From positions 1 through 64,000 of the forward strand of contig CAMBRK010000009.1 in assembly GCA_945870185.1 (NCBI GenBank): a stretch of DNA of 64,000 bases, read 5' to 3'. The notes under the pieces were generated by a model. It made no database searches. It was given only the letters and a program-made list of their open reading frames with translations, and was not told the DNA's origin. Positions within the stretch are counted from its first letter, which is position 1. The number at the start of each line of letters is the position of its first letter. The stretch comes from Aureispira sp. CCB-QB1 (GTDB lineage Bacteria; Bacteroidota; Bacteroidia; Chitinophagales; Saprospiraceae). The position numbers were made by a program, and so were the translations under genes. Shown one piece after another: positions 19,189-27,718 of the stretch.

Positions 19189-19419
19189 ATGTTTAAACTG
19201 AGCCAGATTATAAGTTTTGTTTCCTTATGTTGCATGATGATATTAATCAATACGCAGGCTGCTTGTCAGGGCAGCAGTATTGATTTTTTGAGGAGTACGG
19301 GCAAGATTTATACCGTTGTTATTGTAATAGCAGTCATATTTATTGGTATAGTGATTTACCTGTACCGATTAGATCATAAACTAACCAAATTAGAAAATCA
19401 GATTAAAAATGAGCAGTAA
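19189..19419 (+). CDS. ccmD: CcmD-family small membrane protein
   Basis: 76 residues from the ATG at 19189, eight bases past the ccmC stop. A signal-like first helix is followed by SSIDFLRSTGKIYTVV, a second helix and a charged tail RLDHKLTKLENQIKNE. The FLRSTGKIYVV type run and the tail are typical of Bacteroidota CcmD, which stabilises the heme-handling complex. A longer frame from 19141 would overlap ccmC and lacks a proper signal. The last 11 bases overlap the start of glutamate dehydrogenase. Confidence 0.75.
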   Translation: MFKLSQIISFVSLCCMMILINTQAACQGSSIDFLRSTGKIYTVVIVIAVIFIGIVIYLYRLDHKLTKLENQIKNEQ

Positions 19420-20827
19420 ACAAGCAAAATTTTTTGAAAGTGTGCAAAGCAACTTCGATAGAGCGGCAGCACACACAGACATTCATCCGGGATTGTTGCA
19501 GCAAATCAAAGTTTGTAATGCAATCTATCAAATGAATTTTCCAGTAAAAATCGGAGACACTTACCAAGTGATCGAAGCGTATCGTGTTCAACATTCACAC
19601 CACAGGCTTCCTACTAAAGGTGGTATTAGATTTAGTCATCTTGTGGATCAAGAAGAAGTGATGGCATTGGCAGCCTTGATGACTTACAAATGTGCTATAG
19701 TAGACGTACCATTTGGCGGAGCAAAAGGAGGTGTGAAAATAAGTCCAAGAGCTTACACTCCCGAGGAATTGGAGCGTATTACCAGAAGATATACGGTAGA
19801 GTTGATTCGTAAAAACTTCATCGGACCGAGTGTAGATGTACCTGCACCTGACTATGGGACAGGGGAGCGTGAGATGGCATGGATTCTAGATACCTACCAA
19901 ACATTTAAAGGTGGTGAGATAGACGCAGCAGGTTGTGTTACAGGAAAACCAGTAAGACAAAATGGTATCAGTGGAAGGACAGAAGCAACTGGTCGTGGAG
20001 TCTTCTATTCGATCAGAGAAGTGTATAATGATGAATCTCAGCTAAAAAGAATAGGAGCGACAAAAGGCTTAGCTGGCAAAACTATGGTAATCCAAGGTAT
20101 GGGTAATGTAGGTTCGTACACAGGACTCATCTCCCAAAACGAAGGTGATGTCAAGATCATAGGATTATCTGAAATGGAAGGTACCGTTTATAGTGAAAAA
20201 GGTATCGATATGCAAGCTGCCCTCGATTATAGAAAGGCAAATGGTACTATTTTAGGTATGCCAGGTACAGTGGCCATGAATGACAGAGGTGACTGGGCAG
20301 GAATTGAATGTGATATTTTAGTACCAGCAGCACTAGAATCCGTTATCACAGAAGAAAATGCCCATAAAATAAAAGCAAAAGTCATTGCAGAAGCAGCCAA
20401 TGGTCCTATCACCTCTGGAGCAGCAGACATCATTATTAAGAATGGCGGTATCATCATTCCAGATATGTATTGTAATGCAGGTGGTGTAACAGTTTCATAT
20501 TTCGAGTGGTTAAAAAATCTCTCTCATATGAGATTTGGTCGAATGGACAAGCGATTTAATCAAAATACCTACCAAAACATTGTAAACACTTTTGAAGGAC
20601 TTACTGGAAAATCCATCAGCGACAAAGAAAAACAATTCATTACGAGAGGTGCTGAAGAAGTAGATTTGGTGCGTTCAGGCTTAGAGGAGACGATGATCAA
20701 CTCTTATCATCAGATTATGGATGTATACCACAACTATCCAAAAGTAAACAATCTTAGAGATGCAGCATTTATTTGCGCACTCAATAAAGTAGCTAGTGAC
20801 TATATGACTTTGGGAGTATTTCCTTAA
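19409..20827 (+). CDS. gdhA: glutamate dehydrogenase (Glu/Leu/Phe/Val family)
   Basis: 472 residues. Substrate-side lysines are K70 (RLPTKGGIRF), K94 (MTYKCA) and the catalytic K106 (PFGGAKGGVK); the NAD(P) fold has GMGNVGSYTG near 230. It interconverts glutamate and 2-oxoglutarate plus ammonia. The insertion GGEIDAAGCVTGKPVRQNGISGR ahead of the nucleotide fold is of the kind seen in NAD-type enzymes. Its ATG lies inside the end of ccmD, so it is translated with the cytochrome c genes; a hairpin terminator follows. Coenzyme choice is not decided. Confidence 0.92.
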   Translation: MSSKQAKFFESVQSNFDRAAAHTDIHPGLLQQIKVCNAIYQMNFPVKIGDTYQVIEAYRVQHSHHRLPTKGGIRFSHLVDQEEVMALAALMTYKCAIVDVPFGGAKGGVKISPRAYTPEELERITRRYTVELIRKNFIGPSVDVPAPDYGTGEREMAWILDTYQTFKGGEIDAAGCVTGKPVRQNGISGRTEATGRGVFYSIREVYNDESQLKRIGATKGLAGKTMVIQGMGNVGSYTGLISQNEGDVKIIGLSEMEGTVYSEKGIDMQAALDYRKANGTILGMPGTVAMNDRGDWAGIECDILVPAALESVITEENAHKIKAKVIAEAANGPITSGAADIIIKNGGIIIPDMYCNAGGVTVSYFEWLKNLSHMRFGRMDKRFNQNTYQNIVNTFEGLTGKSISDKEKQFITRGAEEVDLVRSGLEETMINSYHQIMDVYHNYPKVNNLRDAAFICALNKVASDYMTLGVFP

Positions 20828-20849
20828 TGATTTTTTATATAATTAACAG

Positions 20850-20888
20850 AAATAGAAAGGGTAGCAGTGATGTTGCCCTTTTCTATTT
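20850..20888 (+). terminator. terminator behind gdhA
   Basis: AAATAGAAAGGG pairs with CCCTTTTCTATTT around a short loop, with one bulge, 23 bases past the gdhA stop. Confidence 0.65.
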
Positions 20889-21057
20889 TGAGCACATTGT
20901 AGGATCAAAGACTTTATTTGATTTATTGTACTTTTTTATCCCCAATTATGCCATAAAAAGTACTAATTTTTGTGATTAAAATGCACCTATACTAGCATTT
21001 ACTATTTTTTTTTAATTTAAATGATAGTACATTGTAGTAATGAATTAATTTTATAAT

Positions 21058-21065
21058 TAGATTTG
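21058..21065 (+). promoter_or_regulatory. -7 box TAGATTTG
   Basis: Exact TAnnTTTG match 15 bases ahead of the ATG at 21081, with a TTG at 21032-21034 as a possible -33 element. Confidence 0.45.
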
Positions 21066-21080
21066 TAGTAATTTTATGAT

Positions 21081-23417
21081 ATGTTAAAAAAAGGTTTTAT
21101 TATATTGTTGGTTTTCTCGTATTGGACGGCTATAAGCCAACCCAAGATTTGTTCTAATCCTCCACAGATGACATCAATTTGTGCCGATGCTTGTATTATA
21201 TGTGACATAGATGGATTTACTGGAAGAAATAATAGTACGATCAGAGGCCAAGCTCCACCTGACTTTTGTACTACTGAAGTGCACCACATGCAATGGATAG
21301 GTTTTATTGCGGGTACAGTAGATTTGACTTTAGAAGTTACCATTTCTAATTGTTCTAGAAATCAGGGGTTGGAAATAGGATTGTACGAAAGTCTTAACTG
21401 TCAAACATTCAGAAGAATCAGCGAATGTGATACAGACATCAGACCTGGAGAAAGAAGAATTTTTGTCAATACTGTGCCGCTTACCGTTGGACAGTATTAT
21501 TATTTTGTGATGGATGGTAGTGCGAATGATATTTGTGACTGGAGCATCAAAGTCTTAAAAGGATCTACCAAAGTCTCACCTTTGGAACAAGCTCCTCAAA
21601 TCAATTTTCCAGAAAAAATTTGTCAAAACGAATTATTTGAAGCCAACACGCCCGGAGTCTCAGGAGCTACTCTCTACAATTGGACTCTTGACGGAAAAAG
21701 TTTTAAATTTGGGACTTCATTTGATCATCAGTTTGCTGAAATAGGCATATACAATATTTGTCTGGATGCGTCCAATGTATGTGATAAGGCTCCACAAGTA
21801 TGCAAAAAAATTGAAGTACTTCAAGTTCCTGAATCAAAGATCGAAACCGAACTTTGTTTTGGAGAATGTTTTAGGTATTATGGGGTGGATTATTGCCAAG
21901 CTGGAGCTTATACCATTCCGCTTAAGGCAAAAAACAGCTGTGATAGTTTGATCAGACTTTCATTAACGATCAAAGATAAAATTACAGCATCGTCATCAGT
22001 AAACATATGCGAAGGCGATACTATCAAACTGGGTGGGCAAAATTTCTTTAAATCAGGCACCTATTTCCCGATCCTTGATAATAACGAAGGGTGTAATATT
22101 CATATGACTCTAGAGCTAAAAGTGATCATTTGTAATATCTTAACTTCTACTGAAATTACCAATGTAAAATGTACCGGAGAAAGTAATGGAATGTTGAGAT
22201 TTAAAATCAATGCGGGTACTCCACCTATGATCTATAGAGCTTATAAAATCGAAAATCCTTCTATCATTTACACAGGCCCTATTTTTATGACTAATGAATG
22301 GATTGCTATTAACAATCTAAGTGAAGGCAACTATACGATAGAAATCAATGATAATTATCAAAATAAAGTAGTCACCAATGAATACGTAGGACAACCGGCA
22401 AGATTAAAAGTAGAAAGTAAAGTGCTGAATTATAACGGCTATGGTGTAAAATGTTATGGTGATCAAAATGGAGAGATAAATATAGAACCATCTGGTGGTA
22501 GCCCTTTGTATAGATATTTTGTCAACGGATCTGAAGTCAATAGTTTAAAACAATTCAATTTACCGGCAGGGCGATACGAAATCAAAATCCTTGATAAAAA
22601 CCAATGTTCAGTAGTAGATTTGATAGAGATCAAGTCTCCAGAACCGCTCATTGCTGAAGCTTTATTTACGGATCCTGGGTGCTTGGGAAATAATACAGGT
22701 GAAATTCTGATAAAAGTAGCTAAGGGTGGGATTCCTGAGTATACTTACAGTCTTAATAGCGATAACTTTAGTAAAGTGGATAAATTTGGTAATTTGGTGG
22801 AAGGTATTTACACCATAAAAGTTCAAGATGTTAATGGATGTATTACTCAGGTAACAGATACGCTTATTGCGGCAGAGATCCCTTTGATATCAGTTGCCAA
22901 CGAACAAATTTTGACTAATCTGGGAGATAGTGCTACTTTGGTTGTACTTTCAAATTTATCCAATCAGACCTTTACCTGGACACCTGCGGAAAGTATACAA
23001 AATCCCAATAATGAAAAAACCAAAGCATTACCAGTAAATGATACGAAATATACCATTACTTCTACTTCCAAAGATGGCTGTATGGATACATCATATGTAA
23101 ATGTAAGGGTAGAAAAGAATAGAAGTTTTGTCATTTCTAATGTCATAACACCAGATCAAAATAATATCAATGATCGAATCACATTTTTTGCAGGTAAAGA
23201 CGTGTCTTCACTAAACTTTTATAAATTATACGATAGATGGGGCGAACTGGTTTTCGAAGCACCGTTTACATCCGCAGAAGGAGTTTCTGAGATTCCATGG
23301 GAAGCGTCCTTTAAAGGAAGGAAACTTGTCAATGGGGTTTATACTTGGATGGCTAGCGTTACCTACATTGATGGTTTTGTGCAACCACTTCACGGAAGTC
23401 TTACTATTTTAAATTAA
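21081..23417 (+). CDS. T9SS-secreted surface protein with SprB-like repeats and type B sorting domain
   Basis: 778 residues. A signal peptide (to about residue 19) is followed by a Cys-rich beta domain, a PKD-like domain near 185-260, and three SprB-like repeats between about 360 and 605 (NVKCTGESNGMLRF, VKCYGDQNGEINIEPSGG, CLGNNTGEILIKVAKGG). The last 90 residues form the gliding-motility-associated C-terminal domain (NVITPDQNNINDRITF, YKLYDRWGELVFE, NGVYTWMASV) that directs export by the T9SS and attachment at the surface. SprB repeats occur in the mobile adhesin of gliding flavobacteria. This is likely an adhesin or exported binding protein. Confidence 0.85.
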   Translation: MLKKGFIILLVFSYWTAISQPKICSNPPQMTSICADACIICDIDGFTGRNNSTIRGQAPPDFCTTEVHHMQWIGFIAGTVDLTLEVTISNCSRNQGLEIGLYESLNCQTFRRISECDTDIRPGERRIFVNTVPLTVGQYYYFVMDGSANDICDWSIKVLKGSTKVSPLEQAPQINFPEKICQNELFEANTPGVSGATLYNWTLDGKSFKFGTSFDHQFAEIGIYNICLDASNVCDKAPQVCKKIEVLQVPESKIETELCFGECFRYYGVDYCQAGAYTIPLKAKNSCDSLIRLSLTIKDKITASSSVNICEGDTIKLGGQNFFKSGTYFPILDNNEGCNIHMTLELKVIICNILTSTEITNVKCTGESNGMLRFKINAGTPPMIYRAYKIENPSIIYTGPIFMTNEWIAINNLSEGNYTIEINDNYQNKVVTNEYVGQPARLKVESKVLNYNGYGVKCYGDQNGEINIEPSGGSPLYRYFVNGSEVNSLKQFNLPAGRYEIKILDKNQCSVVDLIEIKSPEPLIAEALFTDPGCLGNNTGEILIKVAKGGIPEYTYSLNSDNFSKVDKFGNLVEGIYTIKVQDVNGCITQVTDTLIAAEIPLISVANEQILTNLGDSATLVVLSNLSNQTFTWTPAESIQNPNNEKTKALPVNDTKYTITSTSKDGCMDTSYVNVRVEKNRSFVISNVITPDQNNINDRITFFAGKDVSSLNFYKLYDRWGELVFEAPFTSAEGVSEIPWEASFKGRKLVNGVYTWMASVTYIDGFVQPLHGSLTILN

Positions 23418-23484
23418 ATGCCGATAAAAATTTTAAACTAAAGACATGATAAAACGTTAATCTTCTAATTTTAGGCATTCATAA

Positions 23485-24150
23485 ATGTTTCAGCAAAATC
23501 GCAATATTTATACCCATTATTTCCGCTTAGGAGATTCCGCCTTCCGGGACAAGGTTAGGTTTTATGAAGACCATCCTGAAGAAATATCAACATTGCATTT
23601 TGACGAGAAATTAGAAATGGATTTGGACTATTTGTTGTGTCTGTTTGAAATAGGCAGATATGAAAGGTATTTATCCAAAGTAGATGCTTGTATCGAGTTG
23701 GTTATTTCAGAAAACGTGTATGAATTTAGGGATGAGGACGTGTTTCAGGAATTACTCTTTAAAAAAGCAGCAAGTTATTTTCAACTCAATAACTTCGAAA
23801 AATGTAAAAGTATCTTAAAGCAACTCATAAAAATAAATCCTTCAAACCCTGTATATATAGGTCTTTATACTATATGTAAGAGAAAGACTGAAAATGACAT
23901 TTACTTGACTGTAAAAGCCTTGGCTATTGCGTCTCTTTTAATTGTGCTAGGCATTACATTGGCTAATATAATTTTGGAGCCTTTTCTCGCTTATTATCTC
24001 AAACCATTCATCTTACTCCGATCCTTGCTTCTAGTTTTTGCTTTTGGGTGTCTGATAGGTTTAGAAATTGTATTTCAGCATAAAATCTATAAAGAGACAG
24101 GAATGTATCCCCACAAATTACTTAATTCTATTTTTGGGACTAAAGTTTAA
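23485..24150 (+). CDS. TPR-like protein with two C-terminal membrane helices
   Basis: 221 residues. Residues 1-135 are helical with tetratricopeptide-like pairs (YLLCLFEIGRYERYLSKVDACIELV; KAASYFQLNNFEKCKSILKQL is split across helices). Two hydrophobic helices follow at about 145-170 and 175-200. There is no signal peptide, so the TPR part should face the cytoplasm. I do not recognise a named family. It is flanked by its own hairpin at 24149-24172 and no operon partner is evident. Confidence 0.7.
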   Translation: MFQQNRNIYTHYFRLGDSAFRDKVRFYEDHPEEISTLHFDEKLEMDLDYLLCLFEIGRYERYLSKVDACIELVISENVYEFRDEDVFQELLFKKAASYFQLNNFEKCKSILKQLIKINPSNPVYIGLYTICKRKTENDIYLTVKALAIASLLIVLGITLANIILEPFLAYYLKPFILLRSLLLVFAFGCLIGLEIVFQHKIYKETGMYPHKLLNSIFGTKV

Positions 24151-24172
24151 CCCGCACTACATAATGCGGGTT
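24149..24172. terminator. perfect hairpin at the stop codon
   Basis: AACCCGCA (24149-24156) pairs perfectly with TGCGGGTT (24165-24172) around an 8-base loop. The stem starts inside the TAA stop of the upstream gene. There is only a short T-run, so strength as an intrinsic terminator is uncertain. Confidence 0.6.
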
Positions 24173-24244
24173 TAGGCACTCGATGAGCTAATTCATAAAT
24201 AAAAAATTGTTGGAGTAACCACAGTTTTTATCTCTTACAAAAGC

Positions 24245-24252
24245 TACCTTTG
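24245..24252 (+). promoter_or_regulatory. -7 box TACCTTTG
   Basis: Exact TAnnTTTG match 26 bases ahead of the PfkB kinase ATG. Confidence 0.45.
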
Positions 24253-24278
24253 CATTTTTTATCACAAAATTTTATATT

Positions 24279-25199
24279 ATGAGCCTTCTCACTGTAGGTA
24301 CCGTAGCATTTGACACCATCGAAACTCCATTTGGAAGAGCTGAAATGGTGATAGGCGGTGCTTGTACATATATCAGCTGGTCAGCTTCTTATTTTACAAA
24401 TCAAATTCATTTGGTATCTATCGTTGGAGATGATTTTCCTGATTCAGAATTGCAAAGAATGCAAGCTCGTGGTGTAAATCTGGATGGGCTCAAAGTTGTG
24501 CAAGGCGGTAAGTCCTTTTTCTGGGCAGGGAGATATCACAATAATATGAATAGTAGAGATACATTAGTCACTGACCTTAATGTGCTTGCCGATTTCGACC
24601 CTATTTTGCCTGAAGCAGCAAAATCAGCTAAATATGTGATGTTAGGAAATCTTACTCCTGCGATTCAGGCAAGTGTATTGGACCAGTTGAATGGAAGCCA
24701 AAAGCTTGTCGCACTAGATACCATGAATTTTTGGATGGACATAGCCATGGACGAGCTGAAAAGTGTCATCGCTAGAATCGATCTTCTGACGATAAATGAC
24801 GAAGAAGCAAGACAACTTTCAGGTGAGCATTCCCTGGTCAATGCAGCCAAAGTCATCCATGAAATGGGTCCTAAATATCTAGTTATCAAAAAAGGGGAGC
24901 ATGGTGCACTTTTGTTTTGTGATGATGACATCTTTTATGCTCCTGCATTGCCCCTAGCTCAGGTTTTTGACCCTACGGGAGCCGGAGATACTTTTGCTGG
25001 TGGATTGATGGGATACCTAGCTAAAACGGATGATATCAGTATGGATAATATGAAGAGAGCTATTATTGCTGGCTCCGCAATGGCGTCATTTTGTGTAGAA
25101 GATTTCAGTCTCAACAAGCTGCAAAACTTGACTATGCCTGAAATAAACGAAAGATTGGGAAAATTTAAAAAGTTGATGCACTTCGACTTTATACAATAA
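24279..25199 (+). CDS. PfkB-family sugar or nucleoside kinase
   Basis: 306 residues. The N-terminus VGTVAFDTIETPFGRAEMVIGG has the family's first Gly-Gly motif, and the C-terminal signature DPTGAGDTFAGG starts at D231 with catalytic base D237. It transfers phosphate from ATP to a sugar or nucleoside hydroxyl in the cytoplasm. The substrate cannot be named; the short form without a lid insertion resembles adenosine or ribokinase relatives in Bacteroidota. The DUF1456 gene follows after 16 bases, probably in one transcript. Confidence 0.88.
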   Translation: MSLLTVGTVAFDTIETPFGRAEMVIGGACTYISWSASYFTNQIHLVSIVGDDFPDSELQRMQARGVNLDGLKVVQGGKSFFWAGRYHNNMNSRDTLVTDLNVLADFDPILPEAAKSAKYVMLGNLTPAIQASVLDQLNGSQKLVALDTMNFWMDIAMDELKSVIARIDLLTINDEEARQLSGEHSLVNAAKVIHEMGPKYLVIKKGEHGALLFCDDDIFYAPALPLAQVFDPTGAGDTFAGGLMGYLAKTDDISMDNMKRAIIAGSAMASFCVEDFSLNKLQNLTMPEINERLGKFKKLMHFDFIQ

Positions 25200-25215
25200 C
25201 CTCCAAAATACCACC

Positions 25216-25449
25216 ATGCTATCCAATAATGATATTCTCAAAAAACTAAGAGTGGCCCTTCAACTTAAAGATGAAGATATTCTGGAAATTCTTTCCCTAG
25301 TTGATTTCAAAATTACCAAAGGTGCTCTCAATGATATGTTCAGAAAAGAAGATCACCCTAGTTATGTAGAGGCAGGTGATCAGATTTTACGCAACTTTCT
25401 CAACGGCTTGGTCATCTACAAACGTGGTAAAAAGGAAGAACCTAAATAA
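25216..25449 (+). CDS. single-repeat DUF1456 (YehS-like) protein
   Basis: 77 residues. LSNNDILKKLRVALQLKDED and GDQILRNFLNGLVIYKRGKK match the DUF1456 pattern. YehS-type proteins carry two such repeats in about 150-160 residues; this has only one and looks most like the second. The frame is intact with no sign of decay, so it is probably a natural half-size form that may dimerise. Function of the family is unknown. It follows the PfkB kinase closely. Confidence 0.75.
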   Translation: MLSNNDILKKLRVALQLKDEDILEILSLVDFKITKGALNDMFRKEDHPSYVEAGDQILRNFLNGLVIYKRGKKEEPK

Positions 25450-25496
25450 ATAGTTATTAACATTAAATTGCGCCAGTCCACCCATTCAATTTAGTT

Positions 25497-26363
25497 TTAA
25501 TGGATTATAACTTCATCAGGACCAGATATCTTCTGGATATGACAGCAATCATGTCCTATCTGATACACTTCTGCAGCTATAACCTTGTCTGAAATGTCGT
25601 AAGCAGTAAGTGTTGCTTTGGATCCGTTTTTATAAATTTGGTGTAAATGATTGTCGGATACTAAAACATAGAAGTTGTTTATGGTAGGATATGAATACAA
25701 ATCTTCTCCATATTCATTTACAACTTTTACTTTGGCGGGCTTATAAGGTTTGTTGTTTTTATCCACGAAACTTACTTGTACGCTTACATATACCTCTGTA
25801 CAAGCTACGATATCCTTACATTCAAAAGGAGTAATAGTGCTTAATATCTCCAATACTTCTCTGAAATAATCTTTTTTAAAAGTAATTTTAGCGGCATCTT
25901 TGAATGCTACGTTTGATGTTTTCATAAAATAGATGCCTGCAGGTGTGCTTGTGTCATCATTGTAGTAAAAAATGCCTTCGGTAATTCCATCTCTCATAAA
26001 TTCGACGCTTTTTTCCAGCTTTATTGTATTGTTGTTATCATCTTGAATTTGAATAGGTTTCTGATCATCCGTACCTCCAAAATCCTCACAATATAAAGGA
26101 GAACAATAATGATAAGAGATATCTACTCCATTGTCTTTTTTAAATTTATGAAAAGTATTACCTTCAAATGTAGATAAACCACGACCTTCATAATCATTTG
26201 GCAATTGTATAAAGACACCATTTTTGAACCGAAAAGACGACCAAGTTTCATGCTTTTTTATACTTATTTTTTCAGGGGTGCTTGGGCTATCTACCTGATT
26301 TTTGTCACATGAAAGCTGAGTGGAAGCGATTATGAACATTATAATAGGAAAAAAGGTTTTCAT
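25497..26363 (-). CDS. lipoprotein of unknown function
   Basis: 288 residues. The signal ends in the lipobox QLSC (near residue 19). The mature part is beta-rich, and its second half resembles a carboxypeptidase-regulatory-like Ig fold (VSVQVSFVDKNNKPYKPAKVKVVNEYGE is given in part: VKVVNEYGEDLYSYP). Cys pairs occur in SPLYCEDFGG, FECKDIVACTE and GHDCCH. It lies 10 bases behind the small CACC lipoprotein, likely in one transcript. Family not recognised. Confidence 0.65.
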   Translation of the reverse strand: MKTFFPIIMFIIASTQLSCDKNQVDSPSTPEKISIKKHETWSSFRFKNGVFIQLPNDYEGRGLSTFEGNTFHKFKKDNGVDISYHYCSPLYCEDFGGTDDQKPIQIQDDNNNTIKLEKSVEFMRDGITEGIFYYNDDTSTPAGIYFMKTSNVAFKDAAKITFKKDYFREVLEILSTITPFECKDIVACTEVYVSVQVSFVDKNNKPYKPAKVKVVNEYGEDLYSYPTINNFYVLVSDNHLHQIYKNGSKATLTAYDISDKVIAAEVYQIGHDCCHIQKISGPDEVIIH

Positions 26364-26373
26364 AAATAAGGCT

Positions 26374-26679
26374 TTAAATTATTTTTAATTGGGTGATCTC
26401 TATCTCTCCATCAGAAGCTACACAAGTATTTACGAGATGATGAAATTCGATTTTTACATCAATTGGGAAAGTACTTTTTATAGTAATACCGTAGGAATCG
26501 TTTTTTTGATACCATTGATATGTTTTACCGGCATCAGTTTTTACAATCAGGCCTCTACAGCAAGCACAACGTCTTAGGTCATATCCTTCGATATTAGCAG
26601 ATAAAAGTCCATCATCTTTGGAGCACGATAAGGTGGAAACTAGTAAAATGAAGCAAATATAACTACACAATTTTGCCAT
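26374..26679 (-). CDS. small lipoprotein with a CACC motif
   Basis: 101 residues. The signal ends in the lipobox TLSC. The mature part has DLRRCACCRGLIVKTDAG, a Cys cluster also familiar from other small Bacteroidota lipoproteins of unknown role, then a beta-rich remainder with one further Cys (VNTCVASDGEIEI). The Cys could form disulfides or bind a metal. It is the first gene of a two-gene unit. Confidence 0.65.
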   Translation of the reverse strand: MAKLCSYICFILLVSTLSCSKDDGLLSANIEGYDLRRCACCRGLIVKTDAGKTYQWYQKNDSYGITIKSTFPIDVKIEFHHLVNTCVASDGEIEITQLKII

Positions 26680-26832
26680 GATGTAAGATTTATTTATAAG
26701 ACGTAAAATTTGCCTTAAACGTTGGAGCGGAAGATATGAAATTTAGATTTTAGGTAAAAAGAAAAAGAGACCCATAGCTTTAAAACTGCATATGGATCCC
26801 TATTTAACGTTGAGCTCTTAAGAAGTGAATGA

Positions 26833-27678
26833 TTACCTACCTGATAGTTTTGCTTTTACTGATTTTTCTTTACCATCCCTGATGTATCTCACTTTGATGG
26901 TTTCTCCTGGATTGAATGGACGTAATGCTTTTAGCAATCCATCAGAAGTAAAGATATATTTATCATTAATTTTAAGAATGACATCATCTCTTCTTATATC
27001 TGCTTTTGCTGCTGCAGAACCTTCAACGATGTCTGTAATCAGGACTCCATCTTCTGTATCGTCTATATTCACACCCAGTGTCGCTTTGTTGTCATTGCCT
27101 CTTTCCATGCGCAATTTTCTGCCCTGATCATTAAAAAAGACTTTGTCTGTATCTTCGATAATCATCATTTTATTCTTTTTCTTACCCTTTCCAGCTTCTT
27201 CCATTACGATCACCTTTCCATTTTCTTCATCTCCTTCAGCATCTATGGTGATAGTCATGTTGTCGCCATCTTTGATTTTTTTGATTTTGACATTTTTCAT
27301 TTCTTTTGCCATTTCTTCAGGCATCTCGCCATATCCTTCCCATTCCATTTCATTGATATTGTCACCATCTATTTTGATGATTTTTACCTTAGTACCTTTG
27401 TCATCTTTGGTGATGGTTTTGTCTATGGATGTGTTTATGGAGATGACTTTTTTATCTCCCTCAGTATTGATATTGATGTTGTCTACATCGTTGGCATCCA
27501 TCTCTTTGATGAGTTTGTCTGCTTCATCACCTTCAGCTTCCTTTCTGGTTTCGGTGATTTTGCCATCGATATTGGTTTTATTGATGATGACCACTTTTTT
27601 CTTAGATTGAGTTTCTTGCGCACGGGTTAGAAAAGCACAACCTAATATTACGGATGAAATAATGATTTTTTTAAACAT
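26833..27678 (-). CDS. secreted acidic PDZ-domain protein of the blaIR-like operon
   Basis: 281 residues. Signal peptide MFKKIIISSVILGCAFLTRA; residues 22-190 are rich in Lys, Asp and Glu with repeated beta-like stretches (KVVIINKTNIDGKITE, KVIVMEEAGKGKKKNK). A PDZ domain covers about 195-281 (LGVNIDDTEDGVLITDI, AAAKADIRRDDVILKIND). It lies 40 bases behind the BlaR1-like gene and is likely co-transcribed. PDZ domains bind protein tails, so it may present or recognise a substrate or signal for the M56 protease; that is inference. Confidence 0.75.
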   Translation of the reverse strand: MFKKIIISSVILGCAFLTRAQETQSKKKVVIINKTNIDGKITETRKEAEGDEADKLIKEMDANDVDNININTEGDKKVISINTSIDKTITKDDKGTKVKIIKIDGDNINEMEWEGYGEMPEEMAKEMKNVKIKKIKDGDNMTITIDAEGDEENGKVIVMEEAGKGKKKNKMMIIEDTDKVFFNDQGRKLRMERGNDNKATLGVNIDDTEDGVLITDIVEGSAAAKADIRRDDVILKINDKYIFTSDGLLKALRPFNPGETIKVRYIRDGKEKSVKAKLSGR

Positions 27679-27718
27679 GATTTTTAGATATTTATTTGAT
27701 TTTAAAAATTATAATGGA

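Noticed and set aside
26755-26815. Imperfect hairpin GACCCATA/TATGGATC as terminator
   Set aside because: One mismatch, a 14-base loop and no T-run make it too weak to list.
27143-27610. 155-codon plus-strand frame rich in Ser, Pro and Leu
   Set aside because: It is the antisense reading of the Lys/Asp/Glu-rich part of the PDZ protein; its low-complexity composition is a by-product.
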